Part shown: positions 51,143 through 60,425 of the stretch, one piece after another
Numbering within the stretch: position 1 is the first letter of the stretch
Layout: the number at the start of each line of letters is the position of its first letter
Assembly: GCA_028284345.1 (NCBI GenBank)
Contig: JANQRY010000003.1
Location: 62,001 to 126,000, forward strand
DNA length: 64,000 nt
DNA from: Hyphococcus sp.
GTDB taxonomy: Bacteria > Pseudomonadota > Alphaproteobacteria > Caulobacterales > Parvularculaceae
Reading direction: 5' to 3'
The notes under the pieces: generated by a model
The model's database searches: none
Seen by the model: only the letters and a program-made list of their open reading frames with translations
What the model was told of the DNA's origin: nothing
Position numbers and translations under genes: made by a program

Positions 51143-52066
51143 TTATAACTCGCCGGCGACCTCCAGCATGATCTCGCGCATCCAGACATGGCTTGGATCG
51201 TTCTCGTTCCGGGGATGCCAGAAAAGCGTTTCCTTTAACGAGGGCAGTTTGAACGGAACATTCGTCGCACCAAGCCCAAAAACGGACTTGTAGGTTTCAT
51301 ATAGGCGCGACGGCGCGATCGTTACCATAGACGTGTCGCTCAGCATGGCGAGCGCTTTCAGAAAACTCGGAACGCACGCCCGCGTCACCGGGCGTTCCTT
51401 GTTGCGGCGCAGGCTATGCTCGACAATGCTGATAAGCCCGTTGCCAAAGCGCGTCTCCACATAAGGCAATTTGCAAAACCCGGCATAGCCGACCGCCCCT
51501 TTTATCGCCTTGTTCTTGGCCGCGCTCACCAGCACGAATTCGTCATTATAGACATTCACGCTTTCAAGGCCTTCATAACCCTTCGGGCCATCGCTCATCG
51601 ATCCTTCTTCGACGGTGATGCAGAAATCGATTTGCCCTTCCTTAACGGCGACCAGTGATTCTATCGTTAGATCGATGATCTGAATGCTGACATTTTCCGA
51701 GCATTTCAATATACGGCGCACCAACGGAACGCCAAAAATTTCCGCGCAGTATCCCGACATCGCAATCGTAAAAATCCGGGCGTCCGTCGCGGGCTCGAAG
51801 GTCGGCGTGTGGTTGAGCATGCGCTCGGCCAGAACCATAAACTCCGTGAGCGGTTCTCGCAGCGCTTTCGCCTTGTGCGTCAGCTCCAACCCGCGGCCCT
51901 GGCGTTCCAGAAGCGGGTCGTCAAAATGATAGCGCAGCTTGTTCAGGGCGCCGCTCATCGCCGGCTGGGATATCAGGACGCGCTCCGCCGCGCGGGTCAC
52001 GTTTTTTTCTTTTAGGAGCGCGTCGAGAGCGAAAAGAAGATTGAGATCAAGACCTCGAAAATGCAT
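51143..52066 (-). CDS. LysR family transcription regulator
   Basis: 307 aa. Helix-turn-helix at residues about 6-65 (LDLNLLFALDALLKEKNVT, RAAERVLISQPAMSGALNKLR), then the two-lobed effector domain. The NodD/NahR-like start (RGLDLNLL) is of a group that often senses aromatics. It lies in the same direction as its neighbours, between a GST gene and BKACE, unlike the usual divergent layout; the AT-rich gap before BKACE (51031-51142) may be one of its targets. Confidence 0.88.
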   Translation of the reverse strand: MHFRGLDLNLLFALDALLKEKNVTRAAERVLISQPAMSGALNKLRYHFDDPLLERQGRGLELTHKAKALREPLTEFMVLAERMLNHTPTFEPATDARIFTIAMSGYCAEIFGVPLVRRILKCSENVSIQIIDLTIESLVAVKEGQIDFCITVEEGSMSDGPKGYEGLESVNVYNDEFVLVSAAKNKAIKGAVGYAGFCKLPYVETRFGNGLISIVEHSLRRNKERPVTRACVPSFLKALAMLSDTSMVTIAPSRLYETYKSVFGLGATNVPFKLPSLKETLFWHPRNENDPSHVWMREIMLEVAGEL

Positions 52067-52168
52067 GGCGCCTTAAGGACAGAAACGTGCTGTGCGGATT
52101 AATGTCCCTACACCAGATTCAACCCGCTGACAATGTTTCGTCCCGCGACGCGGAAGAGCGGCGCCTTG

Positions 52169-52852
52169 TTATCGCTTCTGGCCGAAGGTGGAGAAATCGA
52201 GCGTGAGCCCGTGCTCGGCCAGCCACGCCTCCGCCTCTTCCTCCCGCGCCAGCGCCCGCTGCACGCTGGGTCGCTGCACGATGCGGCGCGCATGATCGGC
52301 AAAATTCGGATAGGGCGCCGTATCAAACCCGCTGCCTTCAACGCGAAACCAGACCCAGAAAACATAGACGTCAAGGATCGACCATTTTTCGCCGAGCACC
52401 CACGGCGCATCGCTGAGGCGCTTTTCCAGAAGGGCGAAATTGGGCTTCATTGCGTCGCTGGCCAATTCCCAAACGCGCGTCTGCCCATCTTCCGTATCGC
52501 AGAAAAGCTGCGGGAGGCGCAGGCGCGTGACAATGGGATGGAGGCCCGACGCGCACCAGGAGAGATCTGAGATTATTTTCGCGTCTTCAAGCGCGCTCTC
52601 GCCAAGGGGAAGCAGTTCGGCTTCCGGGTATGTCCGCGCGAGATAGGTCAGGATCGCTGGATTTTCTGTAAGCGGACCATCGTCCGTCACGAGCGTCGGC
52701 ACTTTGCCCTTGGGATTGATGGCGAGATATTCAGGCGACTTGTGCTCCCCTTTGAGGAACTTGATCAGCGCCGTCTCAAAGGGCTGGCCGATCTCTTCCA
52801 AGGCGACCATCGGCACTCTGGCGCATGTTCCGGGCGCGAAATAAAGCTTCAT
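52169..52852 (-). CDS. glutathione S-transferase family protein, paralog of 23370-24065
   Basis: 227 aa. N-terminal LYFAPGTCARVPMVALEE, SPEYLAINPKGKVPTLV and LTENPAILTYLA; helical domain with LPQLFCDTEDG, WVLGEKWSILDVYVFWVWFR. It shares most landmarks with the GST at 23370. It closes the operon VOC dioxygenase, flavin monooxygenase, cyclase, hydrolase, GST, suggesting a glutathione-dependent step such as isomerisation of a ring-opened product. Confidence 0.85.
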   Translation of the reverse strand: MKLYFAPGTCARVPMVALEEIGQPFETALIKFLKGEHKSPEYLAINPKGKVPTLVTDDGPLTENPAILTYLARTYPEAELLPLGESALEDAKIISDLSWCASGLHPIVTRLRLPQLFCDTEDGQTRVWELASDAMKPNFALLEKRLSDAPWVLGEKWSILDVYVFWVWFRVEGSGFDTAPYPNFADHARRIVQRPSVQRALAREEEAEAWLAEHGLTLDFSTFGQKR

Positions 52853-52896
52853 CGTCGCATTTCCTTATCGCTATCGTTGCGGCGCTATCGTCATCA

Positions 52897-54063
52897 TCAC
52901 GCGCCGCGGGCGAGTTCGTCGAACGTCTCGGACACCCAGTCAGAGATGAACTCCTTGGCCGCCGCCATGTTGTCGGCGCTCACATGCTCAACGCCGCCGT
53001 CGTCCGTGGTGAAAACGCGAAGCTCGCGCTTGGCGCTGTTGACGGCCTGCGAATAGGACATATCCGACGCTTCGATCGGGATCTGCCGGTCGTTGGCCCC
53101 ATGGGTGACGAGGAACGGCGCCTTGATGCGTTCAACAACGCCGTTCAGGGTCATGTTCTCGGCAAACTCCATAAACGCTTTCATGTCCGGCTGACCGAAG
53201 ACCCACATGACGTGATCCCAGTAATGGGGCACCGGGTTCTCGCCTTCGTTCTCAAGGCGGCGTTTTTGCAGCTCGCCCCAGAAGTGATTGGCGCCCCAGG
53301 CGACGCATAGCGCGAACCTGTCCTCGAAGGCGGCGGCGCGGGGCGCGTAGTACCCGCCAAGCGACCAGCCCATAATGCCGATTGCGTTCTCGTCAACATC
53401 GTCGCGCGCAGCGAGTGTTTCATAGGCGGGCGTTCCCCAGCGCTCGCTGTCGTAAACGCCGTGCAGCCCGCGCAGCCGAAGCGCCTCGCCCACGCCTGGG
53501 TGATCGATCATCAGCGTCGAGACGCCGCGTTTGCGCAACGCCTCGCCGATGCCCGACCAATAGATCATCTCCTTGACGCTATCGAGGCCGTTTGTGTGCA
53601 CCATACACGGCGCCGGCTTGCCGTCGGCACGCTCCGCCTTCACGAAAAGCCCCGGATAGCTGGAGCCTTCATAGGGAATCTCGATGCGCTCGCAATTAAG
53701 CTCGCCGAGGCGCGCCGATTCCGTCATGGCGCGAAGCATTTTCTGGTAGGCTTCCTCGCGCGGGGCGTAATCGCGGCTCTGCATGCGTTCGGCGATCATA
53801 TAATAGACGCAGGCGCGGTGATACTTCGCGCTGGCGCTCAGATTATGACCGCGCCTCTCATTTTCCTTCGCCTGCTCGACCAGTTGATCGGCGCGCCCGC
53901 ACCAGGAATCGAAAAACGCCGCCGTACCCTTGTCGGCGCCCTCCTTCGCCGCCTCAATCACGGGCGCATTCATTTCCACGATATCGCCGATTTCAGCGCC
54001 GATCCCCATCGCGATATTGACGGAGAGATTCCAGACATAGTTGCCGACAAAGGGTTCGTACAT
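52897..54063 (-). CDS. alpha/beta hydrolase, FrsA/pseudooxynicotine-hydrolase-like
   Basis: 388 aa. A helical cap of about 135 residues precedes the alpha/beta hydrolase core with HTNGLDS oxyanion region, nucleophile Ser in MGWSLGGYY, Asp in HGANDRQ and His in GGVEHVS. The large N-terminal helical domain is like 2,6-dihydroxypseudooxynicotine hydrolase, which cleaves a C-C bond in an aromatic ketone. With the neighbouring cyclase and dioxygenase this supports breakdown of a ring-derived diketone, but the substrate is unknown. Confidence 0.82.
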   Translation of the reverse strand: MYEPFVGNYVWNLSVNIAMGIGAEIGDIVEMNAPVIEAAKEGADKGTAAFFDSWCGRADQLVEQAKENERRGHNLSASAKYHRACVYYMIAERMQSRDYAPREEAYQKMLRAMTESARLGELNCERIEIPYEGSSYPGLFVKAERADGKPAPCMVHTNGLDSVKEMIYWSGIGEALRKRGVSTLMIDHPGVGEALRLRGLHGVYDSERWGTPAYETLAARDDVDENAIGIMGWSLGGYYAPRAAAFEDRFALCVAWGANHFWGELQKRRLENEGENPVPHYWDHVMWVFGQPDMKAFMEFAENMTLNGVVERIKAPFLVTHGANDRQIPIEASDMSYSQAVNSAKRELRVFTTDDGGVEHVSADNMAAAKEFISDWVSETFDELARGA

Positions 54064-54090
54064 TTTAGCTCTGCTTTTCTAAAGGACGGT

Positions 54091-54882
54091 TCACGCGCTC
54101 GCGAGCGCGTCATCGAAGATCGCAACCGCACGGGTCCAGCCCGCGCTCGCGCCTCTGATCTTGAACGGAAAGCACGACACGTAAAATCCGTCGCCGGGCA
54201 GTGCTTCCAGATTATGCAGCTTCTCAAGGTGGCAATAGCCGATCTCGCGGCCCGCCTTGTGGCCCTCCCAGATCAGGCTCGCGTCCTTGCTCTCTTTATA
54301 TTTCTCGGCCGTGTAGATGAACGGCGCATCCCAGCTCCAAGCGTCGGTGCCTGTCAGCCGCACGCCGCGCTCCAGAAGATAGAGCGTCGCTTCGCGTCCC
54401 ATCCCGCAGCCGGCGCCGACATAATCGTCATGGCCATAGCGCGAGCCGGCGCGCGTGTTCACAACGACAATTTCCAGCGGCTTCAATTCGTGACCGATGC
54501 GCTCAAGCTCGCGCTCGACATCCTCCGCCGTCGCCACATAACCATCTTCGAGATGGCGGAAATCGAGTTTGACGCCGGGCTGAAAACACCAATCAAGCGG
54601 CACTTCATCGATGGTGATGGCGCGCTCGCCCTTGTTCATGGTGGAGGCGAAATGATAGGGCGCGTCGAGATGCGTGCCGTTATGCGTTATGAGTTCAATC
54701 TTTTCGATCGCCCAGGCTTCTTCATCGGGAAGATCGGCTTTCGTCAGCCCGGGGAAGAAATTCGTCATCTCTTCCGCTGATGCGGAATGGTCGATGTAAT
54801 GGATTTTCGGACGATACACCTCCGGATCGGACACAACGTCATTTTCAAGATATATCGAAAGATCGACTATTTTCCGGGCCAT
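54091..54882 (-). CDS. cyclase family protein (metal-dependent hydrolase, KynB-like)
   Basis: 263 aa. The metal motif THNGTHLDAPYHF lies at about residue 65, with GAGCGMGREATLYLLERGVRLTGTDAWSWD downstream (about 155-185), as in putative cyclases and kynurenine formamidase relatives. Such enzymes hydrolyse amides or lactones or close rings. It is 27 nt from the next hydrolase gene and 34 nt from the flavin monooxygenase gene, in a tight operon. Confidence 0.87.
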   Translation of the reverse strand: MARKIVDLSIYLENDVVSDPEVYRPKIHYIDHSASAEEMTNFFPGLTKADLPDEEAWAIEKIELITHNGTHLDAPYHFASTMNKGERAITIDEVPLDWCFQPGVKLDFRHLEDGYVATAEDVERELERIGHELKPLEIVVVNTRAGSRYGHDDYVGAGCGMGREATLYLLERGVRLTGTDAWSWDAPFIYTAEKYKESKDASLIWEGHKAGREIGYCHLEKLHNLEALPGDGFYVSCFPFKIRGASAGWTRAVAIFDDALASA

Positions 54883-54916
54883 TGGTCCTGTCCTGCATCC
54901 GCGCCGAGGCGCGATA

Positions 54917-56056
54917 TCAGATGGGGGCGTTAAGGGCGTCCAACGCCTGCCCCATCACGGCGCCGAAATTGGCGTCGGGAGGAAGCCGGTCCTCCCACTC
55001 CGCCATTTCCCATTCGCCTAGCTGCAAAGACGTCTTATAGACGAGATCGCTGCGCGGACGGCGACGGGCCGTGAAGGCCGTGAGCATCGCTTCCATATCG
55101 CCGTCGGCCGCGACCATGTCCGCAAGCAAGACGGCGTCTTCGATCGCCATAGACGCCCCTTGCGCCAGGTGCGGCGTTGTCCCATGCACGGCGTCGCCAA
55201 GCAAGACGACGCGGCCCTTGTGCCACGGACCGTCGACGGCGACCGGCTCCATCGGCCTGTAGACGACTTCCTTCGGATCGGTGACGATTTCCCGCAGATC
55301 GCGGACCAGCCCGCCATATTCCGCAAGCCTGTCCCGCAGCAGCACGTGAAGCTCATCATCGGGAAAGAAGGGATTGCCCGGCTCCGGCGTCACCAGGAAA
55401 ATATAGATCAAGTCGGAGGCCAGCGGCACGAGCCCGGCCTTGCTGTTTTTGCCGAAGACAACCCGCGCCCAGTCGAAACCCTCCGGCCGCGGCAAATTAT
55501 ATCGCCAAACGCCCTGCCCGGTGAACTTCTGCTTGTAAACGCCGGGAAACAGCTTTTCCCGTAGCTGCGAAGAAATGCCGTCGACGCCGACCACAAGGTC
55601 GTAACGCCCTTCGTCGCTATTGGTCAGGCGAACATCGACGCCCTCTGCATCCTGCTCGAAACTTTCAAGCGTGCAGCCTAGCTGAATATTGGCGCCAAGC
55701 GATTCCGCGCGCGCGAGCAAAATGTCGTGCAATGTTCGACGACCAATGCCGTTATTCGGCGGCAGATGCGGCGCGCCGCCGGTCGCCGATGGAAGCTCCG
55801 CCACCAGATTGTCGTTTAAATCGGTAAGCCGCCAGCCGGGAAACGCACATCCCGCGTCGACGCACGCCTCGGCGACGTCGATCTGGTCGAGGGCCCGCAA
55901 CGCGTTGTTCGGCTGGATAATGCCGACGCCGTAGACTTTCCAGTCCGATTGCAGTTCAACGACATTGACGTCCGCGCCCGCAAGCCGGAAGGCGCTTGCA
56001 GCCGTGAGGCCGCCGATGCCGCCGCCGACGATTAATATTTTCATACCATCAGCCAA
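54917..56056 (-). CDS. FAD-dependent monooxygenase, salicylate-hydroxylase-like
   Basis: 379 aa. ILIVGGGIGGLTAASAFRLAGA at the N-terminus, GRRTLHDILLA about 108, VVGVDGISSQLRE about 158 and LLGDAVHGTTPHLAQGASMAIEDA about 290 make a complete class A hydroxylase without the extra C-terminal domain of the 45952 enzyme. Start: TTG at 56056 has GGGAG 8 nt upstream; an ATG four codons in (56044) is the alternative. It would hydroxylate a phenolic acid ahead of the VOC dioxygenase encoded upstream. Confidence 0.88.
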   Translation of the reverse strand: MADGMKILIVGGGIGGLTAASAFRLAGADVNVVELQSDWKVYGVGIIQPNNALRALDQIDVAEACVDAGCAFPGWRLTDLNDNLVAELPSATGGAPHLPPNNGIGRRTLHDILLARAESLGANIQLGCTLESFEQDAEGVDVRLTNSDEGRYDLVVGVDGISSQLREKLFPGVYKQKFTGQGVWRYNLPRPEGFDWARVVFGKNSKAGLVPLASDLIYIFLVTPEPGNPFFPDDELHVLLRDRLAEYGGLVRDLREIVTDPKEVVYRPMEPVAVDGPWHKGRVVLLGDAVHGTTPHLAQGASMAIEDAVLLADMVAADGDMEAMLTAFTARRRPRSDLVYKTSLQLGEWEMAEWEDRLPPDANFGAVMGQALDALNAPI

Positions 56057-56082
56057 TGATTTCGCTCCCGTTTCGCGGCTCT

Positions 56083-57069
56083 TTAATTTTCGTCCGGTTC
56101 AAAACCGGACTTTTTGTAATATCTGACGGCCCAGTCCTGCTCTTCCATGAGGAAAGGCGGCACATTGTGGGCGAAGGTCAGGTAGCCGAAAAGCGGATTG
56201 ATCCACTCCCGCGGCACCCAGTCATCGTCGATGGCGTCGCCATCGGCGCCGTACTCGGCTTCGCCGCCCGCCGGGCAGGGAATGTAATAAAATAGAGCTG
56301 AATCGACCCGGTGCCGCCCAAGACCGAGATGCGATTTCTCCCAGCCGCAACGCGTCATGTGATTGGCGCCGATCATGATCTCATCAATATCTTCCACGGA
56401 GAAATTCGCGTGGTGGAAGCGCGTTTTCCCGTCCATCCCCTCCAGCTTGGCGTTGGCGTTCAAAAAGAAAATATTGTGATGATGACGGCTGCCGTCGCAA
56501 CGGGCATAAACGCCGAAGCCGCGTTGATAGTCCGACAAACGGAAATCGAGATACTTCTCAAAAAATCCGAAGGACTCCCAGAAGTTCGGCACGGCGAAGA
56601 CAACATGACCAATGGCTTTCGGCCGCGCGCGATCGCGCCAGCGCCGGTGGATGTTGAGACGATTAATCCGGTCGGGCGCGTTCACGGGGTCCGGCGACGA
56701 GACATTCGGCTTTTTGTTGAAGACCTTTAGTCCCATGGGAAGACCGCATGGCGTCAAAAAGCGCACCACGCCGTCATCGCTCTTCGCCAGCTCGACAACA
56801 TCGCTCAAGCGGTCGCACAAGGCGCTCAGGTTTTCCGCCGTATCGACGCCCCAGATGACCTCACGAACGCCAATGCCGTTGACGCCGGACGCGGGGATCG
56901 CCGCGTCGTCAAGGGCGCGGACCATCACCTCAGACCCATCCGCCAGGGAAAAATCCCCGCCGTCCTTATCTGAAGCCGCTGGCTTCAGCCCAAAATCATC
57001 AAAAAAACGCGTGCATGCGGCGACGTCGTCGACGCCATATAATAACGAGGCAATTCCGATAATCGCCAT
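56083..57069 (-). CDS. VOC-type extradiol ring-cleavage dioxygenase
   Basis: 328 aa with two VOC domains. The iron ligands of the second domain are visible: His in AIGHVVFAV, His in FHHANFSVED and Glu in GGEAEYGADG. Start ATG at 57069 follows AGGAGCAG. It heads the operon to 52169. Compared with the dioxygenase at 34849 it has only family-level similarity, so it probably takes a different catechol or hydroxylated intermediate. Confidence 0.85.
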   Translation of the reverse strand: MAIIGIASLLYGVDDVAACTRFFDDFGLKPAASDKDGGDFSLADGSEVMVRALDDAAIPASGVNGIGVREVIWGVDTAENLSALCDRLSDVVELAKSDDGVVRFLTPCGLPMGLKVFNKKPNVSSPDPVNAPDRINRLNIHRRWRDRARPKAIGHVVFAVPNFWESFGFFEKYLDFRLSDYQRGFGVYARCDGSRHHHNIFFLNANAKLEGMDGKTRFHHANFSVEDIDEIMIGANHMTRCGWEKSHLGLGRHRVDSALFYYIPCPAGGEAEYGADGDAIDDDWVPREWINPLFGYLTFAHNVPPFLMEEQDWAVRYYKKSGFEPDEN

Positions 57070-57423
57070 TGCGGACTGCTCCTGAAACCCTGGCGCCCGC
57101 GCGCGATGGCGTGGCGCGTTGATACCGAAAGCAAACATATCCACACGGCATCAGGTGCGAAAATCTCTTTTACCAATACCAATTATCATACTGGATTATT
57201 TTCACCGTCGATGAATAAATATCAGAGATCTGGCGCTGTATTGGCCAGGACGCCGCTGGTTCGGCGGTTGCGCTGGTCAAACAGGGCAGCCGGAACCGCC
57301 CTTGAGGACCTGGCTGAAAACCGAAAAGGACAAGTTCGGCTCGGCTTTTGACAAATAGCCGCAGTTGATAATTCTATCCAATACTTCGTTCCGGCTGCGC
57401 AGCGCTAGGGTCCGGCGCGGCGA
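57070..57423. other. intergenic region upstream of VOC operon
   Basis: 354 bases without a convincing gene. The part at 57165-57225 is AT-rich and includes tandem ACCAAT-type repeats, a likely promoter zone for the minus-strand VOC operon. The part from 57226 to 57423 shows nothing recognisable and presumably carries the end of transcription from the upstream operon. Confidence 0.5.
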
Positions 57424-58284
57424 TCAGTCCGTCCATTCAGGAAACGCCGAAACCTTCCCGACATGTTTCGGTTCATGCTGGATGATGAATGTCGCGTCGA
57501 GCGTTTCCACCAGTTTTTTCAATCGGTCTATGGACGCCAGCGTGTCGGCGCGATCGACATTGAAGACCGGCGACAGTTCTTCCTCATAGTTCCGGATACG
57601 ATGTACGGCGTCGCCGCTCAGGATGACGTTTCCCTTGTCGCGCAAACGGACGAGCAGGCTTGAATGGCCCGGCGTATGCCCGCGCGTCGAAAGCATGATC
57701 ACGCTGCCGTCGCCAAAAATATCGAGATCGCCCGACACCGACGAAACATCGCCGCCGCCGGATATCCAATGGTCAAAATCGCCTCTTCTGAAGATATGCC
57801 CCTTGGGCGTGGGCTCTGCTGCAATGACGTCCCAGTCGCCCTTGCCGATCAATAAAGTTGCATGCGGAAAATCCTTAAGCTGGCCCGTGTGGTCCGGGTG
57901 ATAATGGCTAATTCCAATTCTGGTGATGCGCGCGGGATCCAACCGGCCATCCGCCAATTGCGTCAAGACAGACGCTTTCAGCGTATCGGAAATCGGGTCT
58001 GTGTCATTCAGCGACGCGCCGAGATATTCCAGCCTCAAGCCGGTATCCCACAGCAAATACTCCTCGCCGTGCCGTATCAGGTAACAGCTCTCGACCAACG
58101 GAAATGACTGGCCGGCGTATGTCATCGTATCGGAAAACCAGGCGCCTCTGTTGACCCTGATGGTTCCGCAATCGAGACGCGAGATCGCCAGATTGTCAGG
58201 CAGCGCAGGACTCGCCGGCTGCGCCGCTGCGGCGACCTGGCCGAACAAAAAAAATATCAGGAGAGAATACTTGATCATATTCAT
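57424..58284 (-). CDS. exported metallo-beta-lactamase-fold hydrolase, AHL-lactonase-like
   Basis: 286 aa with a signal peptide (MNMIKYSLLIFFLFGQVAAAA). The zinc motif SHYHPDHTG (HxHxDH) is at about residue 125, then STRGHTPGHSS and LSGDAVH, and a C-terminal IIQHEPKH. The layout is that of N-acyl-homoserine lactonases (AttM/AiiA group), most of which are cytoplasmic; here secretion to the periplasm is predicted. A lactone or ester of an imported molecule is the likely substrate. GGAGGAA precedes the ATG. Last gene of the TonB/DJ-1 operon, 33 nt after PepSY. Confidence 0.85.
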   Translation of the reverse strand: MNMIKYSLLIFFLFGQVAAAAQPASPALPDNLAISRLDCGTIRVNRGAWFSDTMTYAGQSFPLVESCYLIRHGEEYLLWDTGLRLEYLGASLNDTDPISDTLKASVLTQLADGRLDPARITRIGISHYHPDHTGQLKDFPHATLLIGKGDWDVIAAEPTPKGHIFRRGDFDHWISGGGDVSSVSGDLDIFGDGSVIMLSTRGHTPGHSSLLVRLRDKGNVILSGDAVHRIRNYEEELSPVFNVDRADTLASIDRLKKLVETLDATFIIQHEPKHVGKVSAFPEWTD

Positions 58285-58317
58285 AGTCGCTTCCTCCATG
58301 TATCAACGGAGACCATC

Positions 58318-59361
58318 TCAACCCACGCGGGCGCGCCATCGCAGAACGTAACTAATTAATCCGGTCAGCCATAATCCGCAGGCGCCGAGGGCTGTCAGCA
58401 CAAGGAGGAATTTGTAGAGCGGCCACGCGCCCTCCCCGCCATGCAGGACGCGCGCGGCGTTCCTACGGATAACGAAAATCCCATCGCCGTCGGCGAAACG
58501 CTCTTGATAGCGTCCGTCGGCGCCCCACTCATAGGTCACCCGGCCCTCGGGGCGCAGATTGGCGATCAGCATTTTCCGCCCTCTCCCTTCATAGAAGACG
58601 ACGCTTTCGAGGCCTTCGGCGCCGGGACGCATCAGTGCGCGCGTCATCAGCAACGACGACGCCGAAGAAACGTCGGCATAGGCGTCGGTCAACGGGCTAT
58701 CCAATATCTGTACGGAAGATTTTTCAATCTCGGCGATGCGCAGTTCCGCCTCCGCCGGGGCGCCGATCAGCCACCCCGTCGCGCCATAAAACACGACAAA
58801 CGCGCCAAAGGTGAGGCCCAGGCTGACATGGGACCGCCTCATCTCGCCTCTGAGGGGGCGGCGCGGGTTTGGAAAAATTTGCAGCCGAAAGCGTTTCAGT
58901 CCCGGCGCCGCGATAATCAGACCCAGCATCACCATAAGCATGGCGATGATGCCGCACCATACGACAAACATGCGGGCGTCGGGCCCTGACAGGGTCAAGC
59001 CGGTGTGTACGCGATAGACAAACCCGTACAGCCCGGCGACCTCGTCGGCGGCGAGCCAGGCGGCCAGGCCGGGCTCAAGATCGTCAGGCGACAGCCGGCT
59101 TAGGTCCGTCGCATAGCATCCGTTTTTATCCGTCGGGAAGGCGACAAAAGCGGGGTTTGTCTCGGCGGCAATGGCGTTTAACAGCGTCGCCGCGCGCGTG
59201 ACTTGTTCATTCTCGCTTAAAGACGAACCATCCTCGGCGCAAACGGGTTCAGGCGCGCCAAGAGCCACCAGGGCGACGCCGGACAACGCGATAAGGATAA
59301 GAAAGGCGGCGCAGGCCGCGCCCAGCCAGTGATGCAGCGATTTTAAAAGCCACAAAAACAT
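58318..59361 (-). CDS. PepSY-associated transmembrane protein
   Basis: 347 aa. Four predicted helices: about 15-35 (LGAACAAFLILIALSGVAL), 130-155 (WCGIIAMLMVMLGLIIAAP), 180-200 and 318-340. A periplasmic domain lies after helix 1 and another between helices 3 and 4. It belongs to the same family as 5926-7056 though diverged. Known relatives work with siderophore receptors in reducing or releasing iron. Its place in an operon with a TonB receptor supports a ferric-ligand or similar metal role. Confidence 0.82.
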   Translation of the reverse strand: MFLWLLKSLHHWLGAACAAFLILIALSGVALVALGAPEPVCAEDGSSLSENEQVTRAATLLNAIAAETNPAFVAFPTDKNGCYATDLSRLSPDDLEPGLAAWLAADEVAGLYGFVYRVHTGLTLSGPDARMFVVWCGIIAMLMVMLGLIIAAPGLKRFRLQIFPNPRRPLRGEMRRSHVSLGLTFGAFVVFYGATGWLIGAPAEAELRIAEIEKSSVQILDSPLTDAYADVSSASSLLMTRALMRPGAEGLESVVFYEGRGRKMLIANLRPEGRVTYEWGADGRYQERFADGDGIFVIRRNAARVLHGGEGAWPLYKFLLVLTALGACGLWLTGLISYVLRWRARVG

Positions 59362-59383
59362 AAACTGATGATGCGCGCCTCAG

Positions 59384-59884
59384 TCATTGGCTTTTCAACT
59401 GGCTGCCGCGGTAAATTTCCTTGTGCGACTGATACGCGCCCTCGATTTCAAGGGTAATCGTAATCGGGCGTTCTTCGATATTTAAAAAATACCAGCCATG
59501 ATAGCCGTCAAACGGCGCTTCGAATTCCCCCGTCTTTGTCGGCGCTTCGCCTTCCTCATAAGAGTCTGGCGGGGGCGTCTCTTCGCTTCCGGCGTCCCCA
59601 TGAAAATCATAATAGACCCCGCCATTCTCCGTATCGCCGGCGACGGTCCATGTATATTTCATGGACGATCCTTCATCCAGAAGCGCCTTGTATTCGACTT
59701 CCTCCAGGTAATCGAGATTGATGGCGATCGTGTCGGATTTGGTCTGTTCGGCGGAAGGAGGCGTCTCGCTCTGCGCCGTAGCATCACTTTCAGGCGCCAC
59801 GCCAGTCCGTTCGGGTTCGCTCCCGCAGGCGGCGCCGAGCGCGAAGACTGATGCTACAAGTCCGAGCTTCAAAATATCATTCAT
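59384..59884 (-). CDS. acidic lipoprotein of the receptor/PepSY operon
   Basis: 166 aa. Lipobox ALGAAC gives lipid Cys20, followed by a low-complexity linker rich in Glu, Ser and Pro. The folded part has YKALLDEGSSMKYTW, GVYYDFHGDAG and FDGYHGWYFLN, resembling small anchor-type proteins found next to metal or PepSY genes. GGAG precedes the ATG. Function unknown; it should sit on a membrane facing the periplasm. Confidence 0.7.
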   Translation of the reverse strand: MNDILKLGLVASVFALGAACGSEPERTGVAPESDATAQSETPPSAEQTKSDTIAINLDYLEEVEYKALLDEGSSMKYTWTVAGDTENGGVYYDFHGDAGSEETPPPDSYEEGEAPTKTGEFEAPFDGYHGWYFLNIEERPITITLEIEGAYQSHKEIYRGSQLKSQ

Positions 59885-59929
59885 AAAAGGCGCTCCTAAA
59901 CATAAAGACCGGCCGTCATCTCTGCGGCG

Positions 59930-60409
59930 CTATTCAAAGAACGGTATCAACCGCCCCGCGACGATAACCACAACCCATGTGAGGAGTGAAAAAACGGCGA
60001 TGATCTTTGCGGCGGCGCCGGCAGGCTGGTTCCCGGTGTTGGATTCTATCTTGGGCAGCAACACGCGCTCAAAATACACCGCGTTCAGCAAGGCGAAAAC
60101 GACCAGCGCCATTTTCATCTGAAAAACCGGATTGGGAAAATACCGGAACGGATCGCCAAATACGAACAGAACGCCGGTTATCGCGTTAATCGCAAAGCCG
60201 ATCACGGCGAATATGGCGAAGTCATGGGTTTTTCCGAGCGGCGTGTTGTTGGCGACGCCAAGCACGCGCAGGTCGACGACGATCAGGGATCCGAGCAGCA
60301 GGCACAGCCCGACAAAATGCAGAATCTCAAGCAGCGGCCAGGTCCAGTCCGGCCCCATGACGAGCTTGTTGACGATGCTGCTTTCCATCCATGTCATGAT
60401 CGCATTCAT
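59930..60409 (-). CDS. four-helix membrane protein, paralog of the next gene upstream
   Basis: 159 aa with four membrane helices. It shares with 60426-60881 the helix-1 pattern HxVGxxxLxG followed by R-x-LGVA, a DUF6644-like membrane layout and the closing AGRLI. The conserved histidine in helix 1 could bind haem or metal. The pair may form a heterodimer in the inner membrane with the PepSY protein. No experimentally known function. Confidence 0.72.
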   Translation of the reverse strand: MNAIMTWMESSIVNKLVMGPDWTWPLLEILHFVGLCLLLGSLIVVDLRVLGVANNTPLGKTHDFAIFAVIGFAINAITGVLFVFGDPFRYFPNPVFQMKMALVVFALLNAVYFERVLLPKIESNTGNQPAGAAAKIIAVFSLLTWVVVIVAGRLIPFFE

Positions 60410-60425
60410 GGCCGCGGCCTTTCCC

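Noticed and set aside
57106-57351. 81-codon plus-strand frame in the gap before the VOC operon
   Set aside because: No ribosome site, no domain, and it overlaps the 5' region of the VOC gene on the other strand.
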